This document shows, in pieces, positions 1-6,346 of a DNA stretch of 6,679 bases (positions within the stretch are counted from its first letter, which is position 1; each line of letters begins with the position of its first letter). The stretch spans positions 1-6,679 of the forward strand of contig JAHIKV010000321.1 of assembly GCA_018897395.1 (NCBI GenBank), in the 5' to 3' direction. A program made the translations under genes and the position numbers. The notes under the pieces were generated by a model, which worked only from the letters and a program-made list of their open reading frames with translations, was not told where the DNA came from and did not search any database. This DNA comes from Planctomycetota bacterium. Lineage in GTDB: Bacteria; Planctomycetota; Planctomycetia; Pirellulales; Thermoguttaceae.

Positions 1-291
1 GAAAATTACCAACCTGAATTCTGTCTACCTTATAGCTTGACGGCAAGCCTCACATGATCTTGCCGGATTTGTCGCCAGTCAACGCTGAGCCGCGCCAGGA
101 AAGAACGGCCGATTTTGATTCGCGGACGGGTGATATGGTGCCGGCGCGTTCGGGTGCAGATGCCGGCAATAGTGGAAATCCTCTGGGCATAAAAGGCTTG
201 TGAACAAAAGGATTTCCATGCTTGTTTCGCCTCGGCTCCCGTTGTATTCTCGCGGCACACTGGATCAAACGTTATTCGTTCACTGAAAAAC
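1..291. other. Region without a supportable gene
   Basis: Nothing here is convincing as a gene on either strand. Reading frames are open on the minus strand through most of the region, and a 49-codon ATG frame (54-203) is open on the plus strand. None has a good ribosome binding site or a translation that I recognise. The stretch is moderately GC-rich and could be the edge of a decayed gene entering from the left, but I see no family motif. The frame of the following gene is open back to a TAA at 190-192 without an ATG before 292. Confidence 0.5.
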
Positions 292-1014
292 ATGATCTGC
301 AAACTGACAGGCAAATTTGGGCCTGGTGTCAAAGCGCACATCATCCCGGAAGCTTTCTACCTCATCAAACCCGATCAAGCCCATTTGCTTCTCCTCACCA
401 ACACACCAGGACGGTTTTCCAAACGCAGTCCCATCGGTGTATATGATGAGACCATAGTCACTGCGGACGGAGAGGCCATCTTTGGGTTATGGGACAACTA
501 CGCTGCCGATCTCTTGCTCAACCACCTCGCTGATGCACAACAGCTGACTCACTTAGATAGTCGCGTGGTCGGGTATCGTTTCGCATCCTATGACTACCGC
601 AAGTTAAAACTGTTCTTTCTCTCGGTTTTATGGCGCGCTGGGGCATCGTCGCATGAGTTCTTCAGACGTGTTAAACTTGGTGCGCATTTAGATGTCCTCA
701 AGAATCACCTCCTTGCCGCAGACCCTGGAACTCCAGACGATTACGCGGTCACTCTCGCATTATTTGACGACGATCCAGAGTGGGCCAAGATTATAGACCC
801 TTTTCCTGAGCGCTACGGCGAGAATCGCATTTGGTTCTATCGACTCTATGTGGGCAACTTCATCGCATACGTGAAAGTGGACAAGCGGGTAGCGGACAGT
901 CCCATGAGAGATCTACAGTTCACCCCGGATAACCCGCTCAATATAGTTAGGCGGAACTTCACAGAAAGCAAGGATCGTAGTGTAATGAAAAATATTTTGT
1001 TGAAGAACGAGTAG
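292..1014 (+). CDS. Uncharacterised protein with HNH-like N-terminal motif
   Basis: This 240-residue soluble protein has no visible signal peptide or membrane helix. The N-terminus (residues 3-22) reads C-K-L-T-G, then A-H-I-I-P-E-A-F, which resembles the start of HNH-type zinc/endonuclease folds where a Cys pair precedes an H-[IV]-x-P motif. Only one Cys (C3) is present here, so the usual zinc knuckle is incomplete. A central block at residues 101-130 (YDYRKLKLFFLSVLWRAG, then SS and VKLG) matches my memory of a widespread conserved hypothetical family with LSxLWRA and LGxHxxxL motifs, followed by a D-P-G-x-P segment near 144-148. The ATG at 292 is the only ATG after the in-frame TAA at 190-192. 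The upstream Shine-Dalgarno is weak. Nuclease activity is not shown; the fold suggestion is inference. Neighbours give no functional clue. Confidence 0.7.
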   Translation: MICKLTGKFGPGVKAHIIPEAFYLIKPDQAHLLLLTNTPGRFSKRSPIGVYDETIVTADGEAIFGLWDNYAADLLLNHLADAQQLTHLDSRVVGYRFASYDYRKLKLFFLSVLWRAGASSHEFFRRVKLGAHLDVLKNHLLAADPGTPDDYAVTLALFDDDPEWAKIIDPFPERYGENRIWFYRLYVGNFIAYVKVDKRVADSPMRDLQFTPDNPLNIVRRNFTESKDRSVMKNILLKNE

Positions 1015-1100
1015 CGAATAATGGTCTCAACTATACTGTTATCCCTCGGCGCGTCAACGTTGGTTAGTCTGTGCGTATGGTCGGCAACCGGCGGGGTTGG

Positions 1101-1118
1101 CAAATAACGAATTATTTG
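1101..1118. repeat. Short perfect inverted repeat in the intergenic gap
   Basis: CAAATAA-CGAA-TTATTTG forms a perfect 7-bp stem with a 4-base loop, in the 227-base gap before the ankyrin protein gene. It is AT-rich and has no following T-run, so it is a poor terminator. It could be an operator or simply chance. The gap otherwise holds a TTGACA (1116-1121) without a well-spaced -10 box. Confidence 0.3.
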
Positions 1119-1241
1119 ACATCTTCACGAAGCGCATTCGGAAGCATATCATGGGAAATAATCCATGGCATCTGCCAATCCGGTCGTGCCCTGGGAATTG
1201 CGGAAGAAAGGAATCGCTCGTAACAAAAGAATGGCAACCCA

Positions 1242-3086
1242 ATGGCGAATTACAAAACTATCCATGATGCTGTACGCTTGGGAAGTCTTGCCGATGTAGA
1301 ACGGCATTTGCAAAATGGAGCGAACGCGAATGCAAGGTATAAGGGCGGTTGTACGCTACTGATACAGGCCGCATCGGGCAACTGGCTTGAGATTGTTGAA
1401 GCACTTGTGGCCAAGGGTGCGGACGTGAACGCAAAGGGTGAGGAGGGCGAGACGTCGCTGATAATGGCTGCGTCCCAAAACAACCTGGATATCGTTGAAT
1501 TCCTGGTAGCAAAAGGCGCGGATGTGAATGCTAAGGACAGGTGGGGCTGGACGCCGCTGAAGTGGGCTGCGCGAAACGGCCATTTGGATGTGGTTGAGTT
1601 TCTCATACAACATAGCGCTGAAGAATATCGGCAGACTAAGCAACCGCAAATGAATACAGTTACATCCAAAAACAAAACAGCTAGAAACATTCCTGATCAT
1701 GATGGTTTGCAAAGTGGCCGTATGAACAAAGCGCAACGACCGCAGCAGTTGAAAGCAATAAAAGCCGCCGCAGACCGCACTGCCGTCAATGCTGCCCGAG
1801 CCTGGGCTGACCGTGCCGTCGCCAATGTTGGCGATGTTGCCTATGCCACCGACCTTGCCGACTCCGACGAGGCATACGGTGAGAACGTCTACTACGTAGG
1901 AGATGCAGACTATGTCGCACGCATTGTCCGTGAGCGCGTCAGGTTTTACGCCGAAGCCGCCGATGCAGCATGGGCCGACCTCGCCACCGCTCGCGCCTTT
2001 TTGCGTGCCGCCCTCAATTACGTAGATGACGTAAATGCTGCCGATGCAGTATGGGCCGACCTTGACGCTCCTCTCAATGCCATAAATGCTGCTTATGCCA
2101 TTATCAATGCTGCCGATGCTGCCGAACACATAGCGACAATTGCCTCCAATGCTGACGCCCGCACCGAGGCTCGTGCTGTGGCTGCTGCCCGTGATGCCCT
2201 CAATGCAGCCGACGACGCTAGGGCTAATTTTAACACCGTACGCGCCGAAGCTGTTAATGCCGTTTGTGCCGTCAATAAAGCAATAGATGCCAACCATGCC
2301 GATAACGACGGCCCCTGTGCCAGTGCTGTTATCAACTTCAATGCCTGTTCCCGTGACAGCGACGCAGCCGACAAAGCCGCCATAGACGCTGTCTATTCTG
2401 CCACCCGTGCCGCGCGTAGTGCGGCTCGTGATGCTCTCAATGCAGCCGATGATGCTTGGGCCGCCCTCAATGCCGAAGTAGATACCGAAGCCTACGCCGC
2501 TGAACGTGCCGCGCGCAGTGCCGTTCGTGATGCTCTCAATGCAGCCGATGATGCTTGGGCCGTCCTCTATGCGGCTCGCGCTGATGTCGCCACTGCTTCT
2601 GCAACCGCCTGTACCACCGAATGTGACGCCACTCGCGCCGAAGCCCTCGCCACTAACGCTGGTGCCGCCGCCTGGTCCTTTCGGTATAGCGCCCTTGGAT
2701 TCGATGCCGATGCTTTATGGCCCACCCGTGCCCGTGCCGGAGCACGTGCTGCTCGCGATGCCATCGATGCTGCCCGCGATGCTGCTGTTGCACATGCCGC
2801 CGCCGCCCGTGCCACTGAGAGCGCCGCTCATGATGCATTGCTTGCTGCCAGCAGCGCCGATACTAATGCAAGGGCCGCCGCTCTTGCTGCCGCCCGCGAC
2901 GCGGCCCAAGATGCCGCTGACGCCGAAGCCGTTGCCGACGCGTGCAACCCCGCTCGCGTCGCCGCCCGAGCCGCCCGCTCCGCCATCAATGCCACCGCCC
3001 GCGCAGCCGCCGACGATGATGCCGCCAAAGCCAAAGCAAAAGCCAAAGCCAAAGCCGAAGCTGAAGATGAATTGCTGCCTTTCTGA
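1242..3086 (+). CDS. Ankyrin-repeat protein with long alanine-rich repeat domain
   Basis: This 614-residue protein has two parts. Residues 7-126 hold about four ankyrin repeats; repeats 2-4 show the T-x-L-x-x-A-A and G-A-D-V-N-A-K signatures, and the first is weaker. After a polar linker (about 127-168), residues 169-605 are dominated by Ala with Asp, Arg, Asn and aromatic positions. The motif RDALNAADDA occurs at 317, 396 and 429, with variants such as AADAxWADL near 239 and 266. The tail is an alternating Lys-Ala run, then EAEDELLPF. There is no signal peptide. Ankyrin repeats normally bind other proteins; the alanine-rich part should form long helices, perhaps a rod or coiled bundle. The ATG at 1242 is the only ATG after an in-frame TAA at 1221-1223; its Shine-Dalgarno is weak. 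The cellular role is unknown. Ala-rich immunity-type proteins (Imm5-like) or structural rods are possible relatives, but I cannot establish either. Confidence 0.85.
   Translation: MANYKTIHDAVRLGSLADVERHLQNGANANARYKGGCTLLIQAASGNWLEIVEALVAKGADVNAKGEEGETSLIMAASQNNLDIVEFLVAKGADVNAKDRWGWTPLKWAARNGHLDVVEFLIQHSAEEYRQTKQPQMNTVTSKNKTARNIPDHDGLQSGRMNKAQRPQQLKAIKAAADRTAVNAARAWADRAVANVGDVAYATDLADSDEAYGENVYYVGDADYVARIVRERVRFYAEAADAAWADLATARAFLRAALNYVDDVNAADAVWADLDAPLNAINAAYAIINAADAAEHIATIASNADARTEARAVAAARDALNAADDARANFNTVRAEAVNAVCAVNKAIDANHADNDGPCASAVINFNACSRDSDAADKAAIDAVYSATRAARSAARDALNAADDAWAALNAEVDTEAYAAERAARSAVRDALNAADDAWAVLYAARADVATASATACTTECDATRAEALATNAGAAAWSFRYSALGFDADALWPTRARAGARAARDAIDAARDAAVAHAAAARATESAAHDALLAASSADTNARAAALAAARDAAQDAADAEAVADACNPARVAARAARSAINATARAAADDDAAKAKAKAKAKAEAEDELLPF
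2406..2468 (+). repeat. In-frame direct repeat, copy A (63 bp)
   Basis: This lies inside the ankyrin/Ala-rich gene. It begins CGTGCCGCGCG and runs to GGGCCGCCCTC, and encodes RAARSAARDALNAADDAWAAL. It differs from copy B at only 4 of 63 positions. The copy-to-copy distance is 99 bases (33 codons), so the reading frame is kept. Confidence 0.9.
2505..2567 (+). repeat. In-frame direct repeat, copy B (63 bp)
   Basis: This is the second copy of the 63-bp unit, 99 bases downstream of copy A. It shares the 30-base core that encodes RDALNAADDA. A more diverged third occurrence of that core lies at 2190-2219, and a weaker variant (RDAIDAARDA) at 2754-2783. The near identity of A and B suggests a recent tandem duplication of a 99-base unit. 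Confidence 0.9.
3024..3065 (+). repeat. GCCAAA hexanucleotide run encoding a Lys-Ala tail
   Basis: About five and a half tandem GCCAAA units, one with GCA instead of GCC, pass into GCCGAAGCTGAA. In frame they encode alternating Ala-Lys, then Ala-Glu, near the C-terminus of the Ala-rich protein. Such a run can change length by replication slippage in steps of two codons without breaking the frame. Confidence 0.8.
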
Positions 3087-3101
3087 AAGCTCAAGATCAA
3101 A

Positions 3102-3129
3102 ATGGGATGAACCGTTAACTGAATCCCAT
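3102..3129. terminator. Possible stem-loop after the Ala-rich gene
   Basis: ATGGGAT and ATCCCAT form a 7-bp perfect stem around a 14-base loop, 15 bases after the stop codon at 3086. No clear T-run follows on the plus strand, so a rho-independent terminator is doubtful. The position between two genes makes a transcript-end or stability role plausible. Confidence 0.3.
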
Positions 3130-3204
3130 CGGCAAAGTCCAATAGTCTGAAATAAAAAAGGTTGTATCGTCGGCTTGCTGACGTTCAGTTGTGAAGCGGT
3201 TCCC

Positions 3205-3615
3205 ATGAACAGACGACTGAATAGACTATGGTTATGTGCTCCATTTCTTGTCGTGGCTTTAATCGATGCCGGAATAACTCTGTACGGTCAAAGTGAACTA
3301 TACTGGAAAGGACAGCACAGCGATCCGAATGAATTGTTTTCTATATTCGCAATAGCGCTCTATTACGGTCCTCTTGCTTACATTGGGGTATATTCCGTAT
3401 GGCTGACGGTTTTTAGTGTCGTCATAATATTTCTGCCAGAACTTCTTGCGAAGGGCTTAAGCTTGGCATTGGTAAATGGACACACTTTCGGAACGATGTC
3501 TTGGTTTATATGCGATTTGGAAATAAGGTTTGAACTGGCACTATTGTTCTTCGCATTCACCGGCCTTCTTTTTGTGTTTTGTGATCGGATGTGGCAACGA
3601 ACCAAGCGAATATAA
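3205..3615 (+). CDS. Small multi-pass membrane protein, uncharacterised
   Basis: This is a 136-residue protein from the ATG at 3205 (MNRRLNRLW). A TTG at 3175 in the same frame would add ten residues, but the ATG puts the basic residues just before the first membrane helix, as expected. Hydrophobic segments lie at about 8-27, 52-78, 80-100 and 109-126, giving about four helices. Between helices 1 and 2 is the motif DAGITLYGQ, then YWKG and DPNE. A later motif is GHTFGTMSWF (about 92-101). I recall similar small proteins (DAxxTLxGQ, YW, NE, GHT) from planctomycetes, none with a known function. The C-terminus is basic (QRTKRI). The next gene starts 28 bases downstream on the same strand, so the pair may be co-transcribed. 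Confidence 0.7.
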   Translation: MNRRLNRLWLCAPFLVVALIDAGITLYGQSELYWKGQHSDPNELFSIFAIALYYGPLAYIGVYSVWLTVFSVVIIFLPELLAKGLSLALVNGHTFGTMSWFICDLEIRFELALLFFAFTGLLFVFCDRMWQRTKRI

Positions 3616-3643
3616 TGAGGCCTATCATGAAATGCGGTAAGTC

Positions 3644-4297
3644 ATGAGAACAGTTTTAATTTTATTTTTTGTCTTAGTGACCATTGCTTTCGGTGGCACG
3701 AGGGTTTGGACTGTTAAGGATGGCCGTACATTTAATGTAAGTGAATATTTTGGAATGGAATCGGGGATTGTTTATGTATGGGCGTCTAATGAGGGCCCAA
3801 GGGATGGGAAAACTTACCATTTTAGATATGATAATCTGTCTGATAAAGATCAAAAATACATTGCATGGGTAAACAAAATGGAGTTTAGAACATGGACTTT
3901 CAGAAATGGTAATATAGCTGATGCAAGTTCAGTACATAGAATGAGTGATGATTATCAGCGGGTTTATGTGTGGGGGCGAGACGAACAAGAATATGGGATG
4001 AATTTTGATGAACTAAGTCCTGATAATTGGGTCGGTAGTGGATGGGCAGATCTCTATGCCGAGAAAGTTAAAAGACAAAGAAATCAGAGCGTAACTACTA
4101 AGCCCATCCATATTGACCTTAATCGTCGTCACCACCCAGGGACAGGACTAAAAAATGCTTTGGCATTTATATTAGGGCATGCACTTTTTTGGGGTGTCGC
4201 TATTGTAATTATGGTCCTACTGGGTTTAGCGTGTGATTATTTATTGACGAAAACACTGATGACAGGGGCCGAAAACCAAAGAAACGGAGGCTTTTAA
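3644..4297 (+). CDS. Exported membrane-anchored protein with two SHD1-like segments
   Basis: This is a 217-residue protein. Residues 1-18 look like a signal peptide or N-terminal anchor (MRTVLILFFVLVTIAFGG). Residues 19-77 match the SHD1 pattern known from PVC-group secreted proteins: R-x-W-T then D-G-R-T-F, a G-x-V-x-V strand, then LSDKDQKYI. A second, weaker copy covers 80-128 (RTWTFRNGN, RVYVWGR, FDELS). A hydrophobic segment at 172-201 is a likely C-terminal membrane helix, preceded by a polar, basic linker with RRHH. The function of SHD1 domains in bacteria is not established; extracytoplasmic protein or surface contacts are likely. The gene is visibly more AT-rich than its neighbours, which may mean a different origin. 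The Shine-Dalgarno is weak (GCGGTAA). It ends just before the group II intron and is not interrupted by it. Confidence 0.72.
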   Translation: MRTVLILFFVLVTIAFGGTRVWTVKDGRTFNVSEYFGMESGIVYVWASNEGPRDGKTYHFRYDNLSDKDQKYIAWVNKMEFRTWTFRNGNIADASSVHRMSDDYQRVYVWGRDEQEYGMNFDELSPDNWVGSGWADLYAEKVKRQRNQSVTTKPIHIDLNRRHHPGTGLKNALAFILGHALFWGVAIVIMVLLGLACDYLLTKTLMTGAENQRNGGF

Positions 4298-4303
4298 GGG
4301 TGA

Positions 4304-4781
4304 GTGCGCCAAGTAAAGCTGGCGTGAACAACCCCGACAATCGGGGACGGTCAAAGCCTAACCAGCAGACCGGAACGGAACACTGCGCATCAGGGAGGCA
4401 ACGACCTATGCGGAGCCAGAGGGAAGGTGATTATCGGCCATAACGCAAGTGAAGACATTCAGCCCCGAAATAACCATCATTGCACGAGGCCAAGGGTTTC
4501 ATCTTCTGGAAGCCAGTATCGCGACAGGCGACATGGTGAGTCTGGCGCGGCGTGCCGGGGTCTAAGATCATGGCAGGTAATCGAACGGTTCAGGTCGGAA
4601 CTTGGGAGAGCCGTGCTGTTCCCAGTAGAAGCCTCCAACGGGCTGAAGAGGCAAGGCGGAGGTATGGCAGCATGGCAGTCGGACCGGCTCATAATAGGGG
4701 AGTAGCCGTGGTAATGCGCGGCGAGGACAGGAAGTCCACCCGAAGGGGCCGGCAACAGGACGCAGAGGGCGTAGAACGCAA
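4304..4781 (+). ncRNA. Group II intron ribozyme, 5' domains I to IV
   Basis: This noncoding 5' part of the intron makes up nearly 480 bases. It holds clear hairpins: CCCCGA-CAA-TCGGGG at 4332-4346, a CGCAT/ATGCG pairing at 4386-4390 with 4408-4412, and CTTGGGA with TTCCCAG around 4600-4625. The frames open here on both strands carry no recognisable protein and are best read as RNA structure. Folding together with domains V and VI would create the splicing core. Domain limits inside this stretch are not resolved by eye. Confidence 0.75.
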
Positions 4782-6119
4782 ATGCCATACACGGAAATGG
4801 ATAAAACGTTTGTGAAACTGGCCCTCATATCGAAACGAGCCCGAGAGGAGCCGGATTGTCAGTTTATAAGCCTGGCTCATTTACTGAACGAAGGATACCT
4901 CAAGGCGTGCTACAGAAAGCTCGGCAGGGATCGAGCATGTGGCATAGACAACGTAACATGGAAGGAATACGGGCGAAATCTGGATGAGAACCTGAAAGAC
5001 TTGGTGACACGCATGAAGGCCAAGCGGTACAAGCCGCAACCGTCGAAGCGCGTGTACATATCCAAGGATGAACATACCAAGAGACCGCTGGGACTGCCCG
5101 CGCTTGAAGACAAGATCGTGCAGAAAGGAATTGCCGGGATACTTGAGGCAATCTACGAAGCGGATTTTCTGGGCTGTTCGTATGGGTATCGTCCGGGAAA
5201 AGACTGCCATCAGGCGATCAATGCTGTGGACAAGACGATCATGACCAGCCCCATCAACCATATCATAGAGGCGGACATCAAAGGTTACTTTGACAACGTT
5301 TCGCACGAATGGCTGATGAAGTTTCTACAAGTACGGATCAAAGATCCGAGCCTGCTGCTGTTGATCAGGAGATTCCTGAAAGCGGGCTATGTGGAAGCAG
5401 GCATGAGAGAGGAAACCGAGCAGGGAACGCCGCAAGGCGGGAATCTCAGTCCGATGCTCTCCAATGTGTTCCTGCATTATGTGCTGGACTTGTGGTTTGA
5501 AAGGAAAGTTAAACCGCAGGTCAAAGGGCAATGCTACATAGCGCGCTATTGTGATGATTTCATCTGCATGGTGCAAAATGTAGAAGAGGCTCGACACATA
5601 AAGCAGATGCTGGAAGAACGATTCACACAGTTTGATTTGGAATTACACCCAGAGAAAACACGTGTAATCAGTTTCGGCAGGTATGAGAGGCAAAATGCGA
5701 AAAGGCAGAACCGGAAGGCCAATACCTTCGACTTCCTGGGCTTCACGCACTATTGCGGGGAGAGCCGGAAGGGCAAGTTCATTGTCGGTCGGACAACCAA
5801 TCGCGCGAAGTTCCGCAAGAAATGCAAGGAAATGAACGCATGGTTGAAGGCCGTCAGGAACGCGGTCAAGACGAAGGAATGGTGGCCGATATTAGAGGCT
5901 AAACTTAGAGGACATTACCAGTATTATGGAGTCAGCGGCAACATGCCTGCACTTAGGCAATATTATGCCATGACTTTACGACTGGCTCTGAAATGGCTCA
6001 ACCGGCGAAGCCAACGCAAGGTGTATAGTTGGAAACGCTTCATGGAATATCTGAAGCATTACCCACTACCGACGCCTCGAATTACGCACAACCTGTATAT
6101 GTTGTTGCCCGTTACGTGA
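4782..6119 (+). CDS. ltrA: Group II intron reverse transcriptase/maturase
   Basis: This 445-residue multifunctional intron protein helps its RNA fold and splice, and copies it into DNA during retrohoming. Reverse transcriptase blocks are visible in order: GIDNVTWKEY (54-63), the RPLGLPALEDKIVQ block (101-114), ADIKGYFDNVSHEWL (164-178), EQGTPQGGNLSPMLSN (213-228), RYCDDF (255-260) and FDFLGFTHY (316-324). The catalytic aspartates are D165 plus D258 and D259. The palm box is YCDD where YADD is commoner, an acceptable variant. Residues about 335-430 form the maturase domain X, with a GHYQYYGVSGN motif. There is no C-terminal HNH endonuclease, so target priming probably uses nascent strands or nicks. 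The start at 4782 has GAGGG 12 bases upstream; the ATG at 4797 is an alternative. The stop lies 11 bases before domain V, as usual for an ORF in domain IV. The symbol is generic for this family. Confidence 0.93.
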   Translation: MPYTEMDKTFVKLALISKRAREEPDCQFISLAHLLNEGYLKACYRKLGRDRACGIDNVTWKEYGRNLDENLKDLVTRMKAKRYKPQPSKRVYISKDEHTKRPLGLPALEDKIVQKGIAGILEAIYEADFLGCSYGYRPGKDCHQAINAVDKTIMTSPINHIIEADIKGYFDNVSHEWLMKFLQVRIKDPSLLLLIRRFLKAGYVEAGMREETEQGTPQGGNLSPMLSNVFLHYVLDLWFERKVKPQVKGQCYIARYCDDFICMVQNVEEARHIKQMLEERFTQFDLELHPEKTRVISFGRYERQNAKRQNRKANTFDFLGFTHYCGESRKGKFIVGRTTNRAKFRKKCKEMNAWLKAVRNAVKTKEWWPILEAKLRGHYQYYGVSGNMPALRQYYAMTLRLALKWLNRRSQRKVYSWKRFMEYLKHYPLPTPRITHNLYMLLPVT

Positions 6120-6130
6120 GACCTGCTGAA

Positions 6131-6163
6131 GAGCCGGATGAGGGCAATTCTCAAGTCCGGTTC
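6131..6163 (+). ncRNA. Group II intron domain V
   Basis: GAGCCGGAT pairs with GTCCGGTTC to give the lower helix, an AA bulge follows on the 3' side, and the upper helix is capped by a GCAA tetraloop. This is the catalytic hairpin of group II introns and the most conserved part of their RNA. It begins 11 bases after the maturase stop codon, as expected. Confidence 0.9.
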
Positions 6164-6190
6164 TGTGAGGGGCATTGAAGTTTCCTCACA
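6164..6190 (+). ncRNA. Short domain VI hairpin
   Basis: TGTGAGG pairs perfectly with CCTCACA around a 13-base loop directly after domain V. Domain VI normally carries a bulged branch-point adenosine on its 3' strand, 7-8 bases before the splice site. No bulge is visible in this perfect stem, so A6188 or A6190 would have to be unpaired, or splicing may proceed by hydrolysis. Confidence 0.65.
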
Positions 6191-6201
6191 TGGTTGAATA
6201 T

Positions 6202-6217
6202 TGTGACACTCTTCACA
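6202..6217. promoter_or_regulatory. CRP-like palindrome TGTGA-N6-TCACA
   Basis: TGTGACACTCTTCACA is an exact match to the core consensus of the CRP/cAMP receptor half-sites with the correct 6-base spacer. It lies just after the intron's 3' end and about 150 bases before the gas vesicle gene start. Ten specified bases would be expected by chance well under once in a window this long. I see no well-spaced promoter boxes, and whether this organism has a CRP-family regulator is unknown. Confidence 0.4.
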
Positions 6218-6236
6218 CCGAAAGGGGAGAGCAACA

Positions 6237-6257
6237 GTGAACACAAAGCAAACCTAA
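6237..6257 (+). CDS. Possible 6-residue mini-ORF (leader peptide)
   Basis: GTG-AAC-ACA-AAG-CAA-ACC-TAA has GGGGAG at 6224-6229, seven bases before the GTG, which is a strong Shine-Dalgarno with good spacing. Its stop is immediately followed by ATG at 6258 (TAAATG), which opens an 11-codon frame to the TGA at 6291-6293. It may be a leader ORF, a remnant of a gene cut down on the left, or coincidence. Confidence 0.25.
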   Translation: MNTKQT

Positions 6258-6273
6258 ATGAGGAGATCATATT

Positions 6274-6321
6274 ATGTCTACTCGACAGAATGAAGAATTT
6301 AAAATTACGGAAAGCATCTAA
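6274..6321 (+). CDS. Possible 15-residue ORF with strong RBS before gvp gene
   Basis: The ORF encodes MSTRQNEEFKITESI and stops at TAA 6319-6321. AGGAG at 6261-6265 sits eight bases ahead of the ATG, a very good ribosome binding site. The frame ends 37 bases before the start of the gas vesicle gene. It could be the preserved 5' end of a lost gas vesicle gene, or a leader peptide. The peptide is too short to assign to a family. Confidence 0.35.
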   Translation: MSTRQNEEFKITESI

Positions 6322-6346
6322 TTTTTTCAACTTTTAATTTTTAATT

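Larger units (their letters stand above)
4304..6191 (+). mobile_element. Group II intron (retroelement) with encoded maturase
   Basis: A self-splicing retroelement. The 5' end GTGCGCC at 4304 fits the group II GUGYG consensus. The body contains a structured RNA, a reverse transcriptase/maturase ORF, domain V (6131-6163) and a domain VI hairpin (6164-6190). The total is close to 1.9 kb. It is inserted seven bases after the stop codon of the SHD1-like protein gene and before a gas vesicle gene, in the same orientation as both. The 3' end is uncertain: 6191 (after CAT) fits the usual AY ending, but 6199 is also possible. I could not identify convincing EBS1/IBS1 pairing with the 5' flank (GGGTGA), so the precise class and homing site are unassigned. 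Confidence 0.85.

Noticed and set aside
30..344. Minus-strand frame of 104 codons at the left edge
   Set aside because: The translation has no recognisable motif or plausible start signal, and it overlaps the start of the better-supported plus-strand gene at 292.
1116..1150. TTGACA as a -35 box for the ankyrin gene
   Set aside because: No TATAAT-like hexamer occurs at 16-18 bases; the nearest AT-rich candidate is more than 20 bases away.
1356..2297. Long minus-strand open frame of 313 codons across the ankyrin/Ala-rich gene
   Set aside because: It lies opposite a frame with clear ankyrin repeats. The opposite strand of Ala/Asp codon-rich DNA seldom contains stops, and the translation is low-complexity with no family features.
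3016..3065. Hexanucleotide run as a CRISPR or satellite array
   Set aside because: There are no spacers and the units are 6 bases in frame inside a coding sequence. It is a coding microsatellite.
1749..3086. Ala-rich domain as a true GvpC
   Set aside because: Only one pair of repeats shows the 33-residue period, other spacings differ, an ankyrin head is present and the gene is kilobases away from the gvp gene. It is kept only as a weak idea among the findings.
2506..3150. Plus-strand proline-rich open frame of 214 codons in another frame of the Ala-rich region
   Set aside because: It is the +1 reading of GCC-rich repeat codons, giving Pro/Leu/Met composition. It has no ribosome binding site and is fully nested within the better-supported gene.
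4298..4310. Intron as a group IIC element inserted after a terminator
   Set aside because: No terminator hairpin is visible directly upstream of 4304, and the 5' RNA sequence does not resemble the IIC introns I know.
4427..4828. Several short open frames on both strands within the intron's 5' part
   Set aside because: They fall in structured ribozyme sequence, have no family features and overlap one another.
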